Source: Amphiduros pacificus
Lineage: Eukaryota; Annelida; Polychaeta; Phyllodocida; Hesionidae
NCBI GenBank assembly: GCA_949316495.1
Contig: OX439009.1
Location: 14,616,201 to 14,680,200 of the forward strand
DNA length: 64,000 nucleotides
Reading direction: 5' to 3'
Shown in pieces: positions 35,382 through 49,869 of this stretch. Numbering within the stretch: the first letter of the stretch is position 1; every line of letters starts with the position of its first letter. The notes under the pieces were generated by a model that was not told where the DNA came from, searched no databases, and saw nothing but the letters and a program-made list of their open reading frames with translations. A program made the position numbers and the translations under genes.

Positions 35382-38300
35382 GTAAGTATATTTTACATAC
35401 ATTGTTCATCAGTTAAATAGGGAACACGACAGACTAATAACATATGGTCACAACATTTGAATTTGTATATTCTGGTCTAAGATATCACTCAAGGTTTGCG
35501 ATGTCCATTACGCATAAAAGTTCAATGGATCTCCATTGAGTCAGGAGCTAGAGCAGATTTTCTTGTTCATGACATCAACTTACAGTTCAGGAATTTAAAG
35601 CAACAGTCATTTTGTTAAAACAGTATAAGCGGTATTTAAAGAAATAATAAGTTATTTCTGCTATTTTATCATTATTTTTGGTTATACGAGAGTCCACAAA
35701 TGTAGAATTTGACATTCAGTTTGTGACAGCTGAGCAGCTGTCAAATGAAATGTCAAATTACCAAATGTCATAGTGGGATTTCTGCTTTTGTACTTGAATC
35801 CAATTGCTTTCATTGTCAGTACGATGATTTCTAGAAAGTTACACATACATTTTAATTCAAATGGTGGTATTCATGTTGTTATAGACAGAATGAAAACGTT
35901 TGTGAATTGCATATTGGTGCAAACTAATGACAGAAAATTATAATCATTTCTGATGTCCCGGAAATGTCATGAGATTTATCATCATCATGATATAAAGAGT
36001 CCCAGCTGATCATGATAAATTAACACTGACAAAGAGCATGTGACCTGCAAGTATTAGTATTAATGCACCTGCTGATCAATGCTTGTGTCAGGTGCCAGTC
36101 AAACTGCAATAATGAATAACATAGTATATATGGTACATATATGCAAGTCATCTAATAGTTAGTACAGATAAATCACTGGGGAACAGGCAGATTTGCAGAG
36201 TTCCAATGATCACCAAATACACTTGACAAGGCAGACATTTAAAAAAATCAATATCTGATTTTTCTCCTTGTTGTCGCCAACCTTGTGTGTTTAGTGTTAT
36301 TTCAATGATATAAATTTTTAAACAACAAACATATTCCAGCCGAAAAACTGTGCTGACACAATGGATCACCATTTCAAAAATTCCCTCTCATGTTTTCTCA
36401 GCCACTTGTGGTTCTCCATGATGTCTTTTGCACCCTAAATTCTACATTGGATGGGACAATTTGCAATCTCAGATTGCTGATTAATTTTTTTTTTTGGTTG
36501 CAAATTACAGCAAAATTGTGGTTAAATACATTCCAGAATAAGTGTATCAGTGTCATTTTTTACCACAAACACAGTACATATATTTATCTTGATCACCTGG
36601 CCATTTTAAAATGTGTTTAAGAATGTGTTGATGCCTTTACCTGTGATTAATGGCTGCCATTTCAACAAACACAAAATTTATTACAATTGGCCTTGTATGT
36701 GGCATAAATATGAGGCTTATGACATGTTAAATTTCTTAACTGTTTTATTGGGGAAAGAATAACCATATAAATTACTTGAATCAAATTAACATGCTTTTAA
36801 CAATTCAAATAATTAAAACATGATAAATTTATGACAACCATGATACCTTCATCACTTTTGTGGATCACAGGGAGTCATGAGAAAGATCAATGATAGAAAC
36901 AAGCACTCGCCAACTAGCCAAGGCTAGTACTAAACCCATTTGGCTAGTACTAAATTAGCCTTTTTCTTGTTAAATTTAATCATTTACTCGCCAAGAATCA
37001 TCAGTTGGATAGTACTGCTGAAAATCTGTTTCTATCACTAAAGATGTATTTTTTTTCTTTCAAAGTAAGTACAAACTGTACTCTAATGGCAGTCATTTTA
37101 GTTCCAACCCTGACCCAAACAAGGAAAGGAAACTAAACTAAAGAATTTTGGACGTGTACTAGACCCAAATAGGTACCAGAAGCGTGAATCTTGGATAAAC
37201 ATGTTATGTGTTGCCCATGTCACAGATATTCAGCAAAATTGATTATTGACATTCTAAATGCATTTAACCTTAGGCACCAACCTCCTATTGATCCATGGAC
37301 ATGTCTAGAGGAATATTACTTTGTGTCCTGTTGGCAGGTTTCTATTTTTCTTTCAATATTGATATACTTCCCTATTGTTTTATATTCAAATGTAACTCAT
37401 ATTTGGACCACCACTATTTTGGCATTGTATCAAACTAAATAATTGCATTGTATGTAAGAATGAAAATTTGCTTTTGAGTCATTAAGAGACAAAATAATTA
37501 TTATTTACTTATAAATGTATGTAGAAATGATATTTCTGGTTTCCGGGTGATCTTATTTAGACATGTGTATACATATAGTGCCAAAGAATATCAAGAAAAG
37601 GGGATGACATTATAAGTTGCCTTATGCTGGCCTTTCACACATTTCTGTTCATGGTGCAGGTGTCGGAGAAAACAGGACAATGGCCTTGGCCACTAAATGC
37701 AGTGATCAGATGATAATCCAATTAGTCTCACATGATTGGCGCTGTCTCATGGAGGATGTATTGAGGTCAAGCCCAGAATATAAATCTCTTGCACTCCCAT
37801 TTACATTGCCAGTTACATTTCTTCTGGCATGCTGACACTTCTCGGATGGACGTGTTCAGGGTATGAACCCCACAACTTAACTGACCTTGGATGTCCCCAC
37901 CATTGTACTTTTTTCTGGTCTTCATACACATATATATCTATATATAAACATATATGACGATCCTTTCTGTGTCCAATCCCTAATAATACTGATCATAATC
38001 TATGGTCAAGAACATGGATTGGAAGCAGATTAGGTGGTTCACACAGATCAATGCATTGCACCGAAACTCAATTCTTGCAATTTTCTTTTCAATATCCACT
38101 GCATTTTCGAAGCGCTCTGAAAGACCTGACCCAATTCTTTGTATAGGGCACTTCCAAGGCAACAACAACAACCTTCTCAGGATATTTTCACACCTGCCTT
38201 TTGACTTTGTATCATCATATTCTCCATGTTGTTCCAGGAGTTGAGCATTCATTACACAGATTTCAGTATACTGAAATAGAGAGTGATTTAGCTACAATAA

Positions 38301-40017
38301 AAAGGGCTGACCATTATGGCTTGTTAACAATAGATGTTGATCAAAACTTTCTAACCTGGGTTAAGGAATTCTATTTAAAATATAAAAAATATATTTTATT
38401 AATAAGGTATTTATATTTTTATATGGTCATTAAGAGCCCAAGAACTATATAGGTCACTATGCAGTCATTCAACGTAGATATGAATTCTGATAACATTCTT
38501 AAAATAGGTCAAACTGTACAGCGACATTCTACATCTGAAAAAAAATGGGAACCAATCAATGCTACTTTCCTTTTATACCTTTCAATGCCCCCAGGGTATT
38601 GAAACCTCATACTCCAATTCTGATCCACTGGACACAAATTCCAATGTTCACATTAACATAATTCACTGTAGTAACAGAAATCTAAGGAGGACCAGATTCA
38701 CATCATTCTTTTATAATTCACATTTATATCATTCATTTTGATTAAGGTTAAATATAGACAGAGAAGTGTTTGCGGTAAATTAAATGAGTTGCACACCAAA
38801 TAGTGGACATTCTGTCATCAACTGCTAATGTATAAAGTTTATGGCCACTTTATAAATGATCCATCTGGCAATATGCCAATCAGAAGTAACTTTCCAAACG
38901 AACAGTCATTGTCTTGTGCAACTAAGTGGTGCCATCATTATGAGAAGGCAGCCAAAGTTGTGCTCTCTTGTCATTCATGACATTGTCATTGTCAGCAAGA
39001 CAAAATGTTGTATTCAGCTTTGACCGAGAATAACCCTGAAATCAAAGTTTGATCCAATTTTACGCTAGGTAAATTCAGGTGACTTCTCCCACAAGGTCAT
39101 ATCTATTTAATATATCAGGCATATTGAGGATTTAATGTTTAATGATATCATACACATTGTGATGATGTTTCAATCATAGAACACAGTCAGTTTGAGGGAT
39201 TTTTCACATCCCAGGCTTCATATATATAGTACTGATATCCTCGCCAGAGTTTATTACTACAATTTACTAGGCCTGTGATATGCTCTATAAACTGAGTTGA
39301 ACAAGAATATGAATCATAACCATAGCATCTAGAGACACTGTTGCATGGATAATAGTCATAAGGACTACTACAACTGCAAAAATAGAAGGATTATTTAAAC
39401 CCTGCACAGAACCATTTGTGAGGAAAAGTTGTAGATAAATATAGGTGAGAGTATTTGACTGTCAAAAAAGTTCTGTAAGACAAGCTTAACATTATTTATC
39501 ATGGTTATAAATATGGTGATTTGGAGTTTTATCCTGGTTAATATGCTTCTTATTTTGGTATCTTAGGAGTCAGATCTTAACATTTCATTGTTTACTATGC
39601 AGTCTAACAATATTATATGACAAGAAAAAGAGTGGACATGTTAAGAGATTCTGAAAATTATTTTGATAATTTAACAGACAGTAACACTTGCTTGTTTTTA
39701 GGATATTTGGAATGGATAAATAGATTGTTAGACTTCAAAGAAATGTGTGTGATATTAAGTAAAAGAGACATTTATTTCTGTTTGATCAGGAAACTCAATA
39801 AGTAAAACAAATATACATAGTGTAGTTATTGTCAAGGTGACGATAAACTTTATACATTTTATATGCTGTTAAATTGTTCATTGTGATTGCTAGCCAGGGT
39901 CATATTTTTTCAAAGGCTTTATATGTGCCACTGAAATCTGATCTCGATATAAAGATGGGGCTAGTATCTTTGTTGTTTGTTTTTATTATTAAAGCAATTT
40001 GTTTCTTTTCATTTCAG
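35382..40017 (+). other. RAB7A intron 1 (inferred), no other gene seen
   Basis: About 4.6 kb between the promoter-proximal donor and the acceptor before the RAB7A start codon. Open frames inside are short and unremarkable. There are small impure TA tracts (near 37930) and a duplicated GGCTAGTACTAAA (near 36925 and 36943). Confidence 0.5.
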
Positions 40018-40038
40018 ATCTGACATATCTTTTTCACA

Positions 40039-41687
<1,649 letters not shown>

Positions 41688-42846
41688 GGAGAACCCTGGA
41701 TTACATTGACATTAACTATGATATCAAAACTGCGATAAAGCTGATTCTACTATGCCCAGTTTTGTAGGACTTCATCTTTCAGTTCAGTTGGTTGAGAAGA
41801 GATATGTGAAGAAATCTAGAAAATCTGAGGAAAATGTAAATTTAAGTGGTGTGCTGGAAAGGAGACTTTCTGGAAGATGAATGTCAAGAAAAATATGGGC
41901 TCAAAGACCAAAAAATATTCCAAGTGAATTATAGATAGGGAAAAAAACAAATTAAGAAAATAATTACTGAGTCTCTCGGCTGCTGTTAACCAACATTGGC
42001 TTCATTGACATTATTTTGATTGACAATTGAAAAAAAACCTGTATGAAACTGAGTGCAAGATGCCACTGAGATCTTTGGGAACTGGGGTTCATTTTGACAC
42101 CAAGAGAGGGTTTGGTATAATGAAAAAAGAATGATTTTATTAGTTTATGAAGTGAAAAATAGGAATAATTGAGATGCTTTTTCTCACTAATTCATATGAA
42201 ACCTTAATTATGAGCATTTCTAATATTGTAGTATTTCTAATATAAATTTTAATTAAAATTGTTACCATTATGTCCAGTTTGTCTGTTGCAAAGTGTAAGT
42301 ATAAAGTCGAGAAATTTGTGTCATTATTTTTAAAGTGTTAAAGGATGAGCGAGGGCTGTGTTTACAGTTATCTCCATTCCATGCATACCAGGATTTGCAT
42401 TTAAAACATTTAAACCTGGGGTGTATTTATTGTCTATTTTAAATAATATACAGTAATCCTGAATATGCAGTGCAGGAGAAGGTTTTTTGAATTATATGGT
42501 TAAATTGCAGAAAAGGTGATTGGTGATTGATATAATAAATTTTTAATGTTTTTGGGTGGACAAAAAGTTATAATTTTACCACAAATAATTTAGTCTAGAT
42601 CAATTATATGTTGCAATCAGCCTTCTGTTTTAAATAATTTATGGTATCATTTCATACGAAATTGTAGATAACTCGTAAATGGGGCAAGCTGTATATTTAG
42701 TACATAAAACAAAGAATAGCAAATGTATGTCAAGATCAAAGATGAAAGAAATTTTATTGAAATGTTCAAGTCATCATGGCTATCTGAGATTGTTCAGGTA
42801 CTGCCATGAACTTGGTGATTTGCAAGAAACTTGTACAGTTTTACCA

Positions 42847-42852
42847 AATAAA
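42847..42852 (+). terminator. candidate poly(A) signal of RAB7A
   Basis: AATAAA about 1.16 kb after the stop. Other AATAAA hexamers occur near 42535, 43328 and 45343, the last followed closely by a T-rich stretch, so alternative or longer 3' UTRs are possible. Confidence 0.4.
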
Positions 42853-42859
42853 GAATACG

Positions 42860-45400
42860 AACCATGAATTCATCCAATATTTTAGCCAAATGAAAATGAC
42901 TCTTTTGCATGCATAAAGCAGGGAATTCTTTGAGATAGTAGTATTTTTTCCCTAAATAATCTGTTTTTGTATATTTACTTTGTAGAGAATTGAATTAATA
43001 TCAAATGTATAAAACATAAACCCTCTTTGTGTGTCAAGATGTTCCCCAGTATAGATGACCTGGGGTTGGCATGTATTTCTAAGGTGTCTGTCATATTATC
43101 AGCAGATATGAAATTCAGATGTGACAAGCTATATGTATCTTCTGTACATTTAATCAATTATGGAACGTAAATAATGACTGTTTGATCCTTGAAGGTGGAG
43201 TTATGTTAATATATCTAGAGTGGCATGCACGATTCAGCTGTCAAAATAATTCTCATGGAATATGAAACAAAAATATTCTATGTTCATCTTATAAAGTTTT
43301 GATTGAATGATAATTTTTTTTTGGTGAATAAAGAGAAAATAAAAACATTAAGTTTTCTCAAAGATCTGAAAACAAAATGTGGAATCATTGTATTGGGATT
43401 CTTTTTTAAGAAATATAAAATACCAAAATTGTGATGGCTGAATGAGTGCAATGTAATGAATTGTTGAGCTTAAATGTGTGTGTGAGCTCTTGACAGGCAC
43501 AACGTCTGGAAAGTGAATTACTATAGACAAAAAATGTAGATTTTTATAATTGTAAACGTGGCAAGAGCAAGCATGTGTGAATGAGAATGTGTCAATACTT
43601 TTTATTGAACCACACTACAACATATAATCTAAATAAGAATATAAATATATATAAGTTGGGGGAAGCAAAGAAATGGAGTCCAAGCTTAAGCTTTGTAATG
43701 TAAATTTTGTGCAAGAAGGACAAAAGGTGGACTCCTTTTTTAAAAAAAACGCTTGCCTTTGTAGAGTAATATTTTATGTAAACTTAACTATTCATCATGC
43801 TGATATGGAATAACGTGAGGTCTCGACAGAAATAAGTTATGTTGAACATAAGTGGGGAGTGTAATTTTTCATCTTGAAAATTCCTCAATTGCTCTTTTTT
43901 TTTTACATGAATATATGTGTGTGAATATTTAGAAACTTTATTTTAAAAATACTGTGGGTTTTTTTCTATTTTGTTTTTTTTTATTTGAGAAAAATTGCAA
44001 CCCCCTGGCAAAGTGTTTTACCATGGTTATTTATATGAGTGTCTCGCGGGGCAACTTCAGACTTATGCCTGCCTTATGCCTGCAATGTGGGATAAACTTC
44101 ATTTGTACTCGTCCCACCTCAGAATTGTACAGTTCACACAAACTAATGACGTAGACTAGCAAAATAATAAACAATATAACCAGAATACTACCACTTGTCA
44201 CATTGTTCAACTTATCATCAGTTATTTGTTTTGCCAGTGGTCTTTCTTTTTGTCGGCAGGATTCATTAATCTTAGACTGGCAGGGGGAGCCACTAGTTGT
44301 TAAGTATAACCAGCGTTTTCAGAAGTTGTCATTGAAATACTTTATTTTATCTAACAGTTTCTGATTATTAGGTTATTTATTTTTGCACTCCATGAACACA
44401 GCTATATAAATATTCAATTCTTGAACATGTGACCAATTATTTTCAACTTCACTGGGTCACAGGTAAGACATTGCAGATGACAACCTTTCAAATGTAAACA
44501 GCACATGCTTATACAATTGGCTGATAGAACTTTGTAGTTGTATATAACTTCACCAATGTGTAACCAGTGCATGTAAGAAGGAGAGGCAAGCATCAGGTTT
44601 GTAAGTTGAGGTGAACAAACAGTTAAGTTAAGCTTCAGCATATAGGAAGGCAAGCCTTACTGATCCATTATATTCTGTTATGTTAATGTGTGTAGATTGA
44701 TGCCTCTTGTGAAGGATGGTCAGTCATATAAAATTATCAATTTCACTGGTTAGATTTCTGCAAACCAATTACAATTCCATCTTTTTGCTGCCTATCATAG
44801 CATGACAGAAATGTTGCCATTCCATACTGTGTGAAGAAATTATTAATAGTGGGAATATATTTATGTGTTTAAGGGCAGGAATGGCAGTGGTTTCATTCTG
44901 CTCCAATGCGAAATGTAACCAATATAATCACTAGAAATTAAATTGACATCAGCTTTGTGTCTGTGACATTAATGTGACTTTTGAAAAACAGGGTTAATAA
45001 AAAAGATTAGAGTGCTAATCTGCAAAAGGATAGGAATCAAAATCAGAAAGAAATTCAGTCCGACCTTTTTAGTTGCATTTTAAGTAGGTTGAGAGGGGCA
45101 CAAATTCTTCAGTTTAAGAAAGTCAAGAGGGACAAGAACAGACATCTGTCTACCATGGTCATTTTCAGTATCCATGTGATATGTACAATAAATTGACTTT
45201 GTAAATTTCATATTGAACCCAGGACGTGTTATTTTCGACAAACTTGGTTCCATTTCTATGTACTCTTTGTTTAGCACTATACTTAGACAAGGACATATGT
45301 GTCTTGTAAATGTTTAATTTTCTGTACATTAATTGTACAATGTAATAAAATGTAAATGCTCATAACAGATTTTGTTTTCTTTCTCATAGTGTACTGCCTT
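42860..45400. other. RAB7A downstream region, no gene seen
   Basis: AT-rich sequence that may include long 3' UTR forms of RAB7A (a further AATAAA at 45343-45348). Open frames are short and unconvincing. No repeats of note. Confidence 0.45.
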
Positions 45401-45404
45401 CCAT

Positions 45405-45500
45405 TACTACCGTACATACTCGTATATTAGCCGAGGTTTTCTCGTACCCAAATCCGTGGTTAATTTTTGGGGGGGGCCATCTTATACACAAGGTCAACTT
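45405..45500. mobile_element. possible small inverted-repeat element
   Basis: CTCGTATATTAGCC near 45419 and the reverse complement of CTTATACACAAG near 45481 are similar arms on either side of a G-run. Sequences of this style (CGTATATACTCG through CTTATACACGAG) are common in animal MITEs. I could not define ends or a target duplication, so this is tentative. Confidence 0.35.
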
Positions 45501-45512
45501 GTGGACGGTGAT

Positions 45513-45694
45513 ATAAAGGTATTTACCCAATATTATCACAGGTAATACAGGTAGAGAATTTATCCACGTCCTTGACCTTAGCGTAAAAATATTAAAAACT
45601 TCTGTATTTTAGAAATAACGGATATCGGACGTAGCAGATCGATTTTAATTGCATTTTAAATGATAAATAAAGGTATTTACCCAATATTATCACA
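45513..45694. repeat. 28-bp direct repeat, 154 bp apart
   Basis: ATAAAGGTATTTACCCAATA followed by TTATCACA occurs identically at 45513-45540 and 45667-45694. It could mark the ends of a small inserted sequence or a partial tandem duplication. Confidence 0.85.
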
Positions 45695-45905
45695 CATTAC
45701 GCTTTGCAGGCCAAGAACGGAACAAAACCATCCATCCATTTAACATTTGGCGACCTGTAACAAATCGGCATAACATGCCAGTTGATATGCTAGAAGAGGT
45801 TCTTGATGGGACAATCCCAAGTTACTAGATTTGGCCAAAGATAGCCCAATTTATTCATAGCTGAATGTTTATGCATCACATGCATACAGCATGCTAGCAT
45901 GATAA

Positions 45906-46170
45906 GACATCATGGGACCCCCCCCCCCCCCCCCCCACAACTCACAAATTTAGTGACCTTTGAATTGACCTGCGCCGTTTATTTTTCCATTGGAATATTG
46001 ATTAATTTTATTTTTTATTAATAAATTCTTAAAGTTGTGACCTTCAATTGCACCTGGGAAATGCTTTATAAATGACATCATGGGACCCCCTCAACCCGCA
46101 TACAAAATTTGGTGACCTTTGAATCGACCTGCTCCCATTTTTTTTTCACTTGGAAGAATATGATTCATTT
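45906..46170. repeat. 168-bp tandem duplication, first copy with a C-homopolymer
   Basis: GACATCATGGGACCCC, then ACAAATTTAGTGACCTTTGA and a shared tail, starts at 45906 and again, diverged, at 46074. In the first copy the C-run has grown to about 20; in the second it is five. Confidence 0.8.
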
Positions 46171-46500
46171 TATACTATGGACCATTGCACATTGCTCAAT
46201 AGGCTAGAGAAGAAATACAGGGCTGCTTTGAACTAGATTAATTCATATCTAATGGATAGGAAACAGTGTGTAAGGTAGGCATGTACACATCTACTTCGTA
46301 ACCTATGAGGTAATGGGCAATCCGTACCTGCCCCAAATAACCCTATTGCCAGTTAATTTGAACATTTTATTCTCAGACGTTGAATGATTTGTCTCATTTA
46401 TTCTGAGAAAGCAATCTATGCAATGTTGGAATGCAGACTCATAGTATTATCAAGATGGGGTCCCTCAAGGATCAGTCCTAGGACCTAACCATGGAAATGG
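46168..46500 (+). mobile_element. LINE fragment (reverse transcriptase of the CR1/Jockey group)
   Basis: Conceptual translation gives MDHCTLLNRLEKKY near 46177 and INSYLMDRKQCVR near 46237, matching the RT segment that usually reads VDHxxLLxKLE and SYLxxRKQ. DGVPQGSVLGP at 46454-46486 is the classic RT motif before the catalytic box. Internal stops and a shifted spacer between the two parts show a decayed, 5'- and 3'-truncated copy. It lies between RAB7A and OTUD5. Confidence 0.8.
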
Positions 46501-46559
46501 CCTGCTCTCTGAATTTTCTGTACCAATATCAAGATAAATTTTATTATTTATTATTAGGA

Positions 46560-49500
46560 GGAAGTTACCTTCCAATTTTCAATAAAAACAAGATGTAATA
46601 ATCTGTCAGAGTAATTTATTTTCTTTTGAAGTTATATTGAGAGTAATATCCATAATCCTTTATCAGTATAAATACACTTGTGTGCATACTGTGACAAGAG
46701 AGTATTCGGTGAGCATATACACACAGCAACATTACAGCACAGTACTTCACAGTTGTACAAGTAACTTCTGGTCTGAGGACCCAGGAAACATTCAAGTAAG
46801 TTTGTTTGACAATTAGATGCATGGTGCCACTCTGTAAAACCCCATTAATATTTTAAAGAAGGTGGATCTTTTTCCAGAGGATATTGTATTTCTACTTTAC
46901 ATCATATTATGTTATAAAAAATAAAGGTTGAAAGCCCAAAATACAACCCTTCATTTCTGTACTGATATGGCTATTGACAATATAATTCTTCCTCAGATAT
47001 CAATGACTTTCATTATTTTCACTTTCAAATAAACAACCTGGAACATCACATTGAGGCAAAAGAATGAAATCATTGAGAAAAACAAGGTTATCACTTTGAA
47101 TATAAATGGCAATACTCTTTCCCAAGTTACCAAGATTCTAACCCCCGTCACATTTAAAAGTGTTGTTAAATATGTTCAAATAACGAGGAATTTTACTCTG
47201 ACATTATTTTAAAAATTGTATGTACAATTTGAGACTTTTGATTTCAATTCTGTGTTCCTAATTTTAGCCATAATGCAGCTGCAATAAAAAATAAATGCAG
47301 CTGCACTCTGAAAAAAATGTGCAGCTGCACTGTGCCATATTCAGACTGAAGTGTCATCTATTTTTAAAAGAGACTAACCATATAGTCCGCCATTGGCCAT
47401 CTTTGCAGGAGGCAATCTCTGGTTTAATTCCTTTCAACTTGGTGCAAAATAAATACCCAAACATTTCATAGCTTTATGCACAAAGCCAAATTCTAAAAAT
47501 ATGTAAAAATGTTTCATTTATAATCTTCATAGACAGACATATTTGTAGCTAGATATGGTAGATTTTCCCAATGCAAAATTTTATGATTACACTTTGTTCA
47601 TGATTTTCACAGCATAATTTAACAATGGTATAGTTATCTTTCATAAATTAGCTTCATCAGAAATGATTCCCCTGCATATAATTGTGATAATAATAACTCC
47701 CCCCTCCCCCTCTTCAAAAAAAAAATCACTTTGTTACTTTCAGTTACATTAGACATATTTATTTTCATGAGTCTCCAAATTTGATTCCCATAAAATCACA
47801 TCAATATAGCAAATCTTAGCCTCAATATGAACCCTCCGCATACTGCATCAGAACAGTAAGGAAAACAATATTTGTGATCAACACAAAAATGTATAAACAA
47901 CAAAAGAGAAACATCTCAGTGAACCAGCCTGTTATCCCTGCACCCTTTGGCTGATGTCAACACTCGTGTGGTGCATTCAGAATTGTGCACTTCTTTCTCA
48001 TATATAGCATCAGATGTTAAAAGATTATTTTTCTTTTGTTCTTGTTAATTTTGGTCTTCTTCAATGAATTTATCTATCAGGGACATCAAGCAAATGCCCC
48101 CACATTTTGTTCACATGCTTAGCATAGTTATATTTGGATGCCACAAAATATCTGTCACATTATTTTTTTCTGGGCACTGAAATGAAATGCATAACTTGCA
48201 TAAAATTGCACCAATATCATGTTTGATAAAAACTTGCAAAACTGCTAAAGGTTCCAACCTGTATTTTTACTCTTGCAATGAGTTCCTGTCACTCATAAAT
48301 TTTCCTTAAAATAATAACAATCATTGTTAAATTATGAGAACATTTTAATTAGAATTTCTTTCAATTATACATCTATCCATGGTTGTGATGTGTGTGCAGT
48401 GTCAGAATTTTAATTTAAAATACTGCCTGCCATTTGCTTTCTTCAATCAAACCAATAATGGATAAATAATACAAAAAGTTGCTGACCCAGGCCTGAATAT
48501 TTGGGCAACAGTGTGAGTTCAAATTTTGAACACTGTGCAAACAGAATGCAGGAAATAATTTAGCATTTTTCTCCCTCTGTTGTGGAAAAAATATCTTATT
48601 TTCAAATCCCAGATGACACTCTTGTGAATAATGTCAAGAGTAAAAGTATGAAAACACTTCTTGAGAACTTTTTGTGAATTTGGCTAGAATATCAAAATGT
48701 ATAATTCAGCGACCTACTTCAATACTTAAACCGCTTTTGTTATGAGAATTCCATACACTTGAAATTCATCACTATTTCCATTATCAAAAGTGGTAAACAA
48801 GCTGTTGTACCAACTAGCGGGTTGTTTGAGCTGCAAAAATGCTAGTTTTTTGGCCACTATCAAATACCGCCAAGTACAGTGGCTATAATGGATAGGCCAC
48901 TTGTTACCAATCACTGACCATTCACTGACCAGTCAATGACCAGTAGGCTTCTTACACTTTGACCAGCAATGTCTTAATCAACTCAAGTTCACTAAAACAT
49001 GCATTTTACCTGCATTTCAGTTCATCAACTTTAGATAAACACACTTTTGCAATAAGACTTGCTTTGTCAATAAATATGCTCTTTTTGCATATGCAATAAA
49101 TTAGCACAAATAATTCTTTGTGAAATTTCATTTGTAGGTTTCTAGTTTACATGAAATAATTTCTTCATAATGTTTTTTGATTTCCATTAATTTGCACAAA
49201 GAAATATATAACATTCAGTGTTAAACCAATTTTGCTAAGCTTCATTGATATCACTGCACCAGGTGATGCACGAAGACACAGGATGTTCCATTGACATATT
49301 ATGTTGCTTGTATAAATATCAACATTCTCCTACACCCTGTGCAGGTTGAAGGTGTTTCAATGCCTTAAGAGTCATACTGCATTAAATTGACATTCAAATA
49401 CTATTCAGATAAGCTTACAAGAAGGACTTACAACAGATCTTAGCACCCAACACTGAAGCTTCAACTGTAAGACACACAATTTTTGTTGGACTTTAAACAT
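46560..49500. other. intergenic, no gene seen
   Basis: AT-rich DNA downstream of OTUD5 (minus strand). Part may be OTUD5 3' UTR: an ATTAAA lies at 49507-49502 and an AATAAA at 47763-47758 on the minus strand. No coding signal. Confidence 0.45.
47272..47332. repeat. three GCAGCTGC palindromes in tandem
   Basis: GCAGCTGCA occurs near 47275, 47299 and 47323, each holding a CAGCTG E-box and spaced about 24 bases. It may be a short degenerate tandem repeat; binding by bHLH factors is possible but unsupported. Confidence 0.6.
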
Positions 49501-49869
49501 TTTTAATGTCTGTGAACTGGTTTCAGCTCCACCAATGAAAATTGAATGACGCTGTAGGTAAAAAAAAAATATTTATCACAAAATAAATCCCTGCATGAGT
49601 ACAAGGTCTTAAATATTAAATCAAAATCAAAATAGCCCAGCAAAAATTAAGTCTCTTACAGTAAATGACATGAAATTGACATACGGTGCAAAGCATTTAG
49701 CAAAAGTCGTTTGGTTTTAGCAGACCGAAGCCTGGCCTGAGCAGAGTCTATACAGCCCATGCCAGACCACCAAGAAGCAATAGGCTCCTGTATCATGACA
49801 CATTTTGTACAACTTTCTGTATATCTATATTCAAGGAGTTCTATACAAGGTTAATGTGTTAGGCCACTG

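Noticed and set aside
37617-37835. 72-codon frame within RAB7A intron 1
   Set aside because: No recognisable motif, no usable splice sites around it, and length within chance for this composition.
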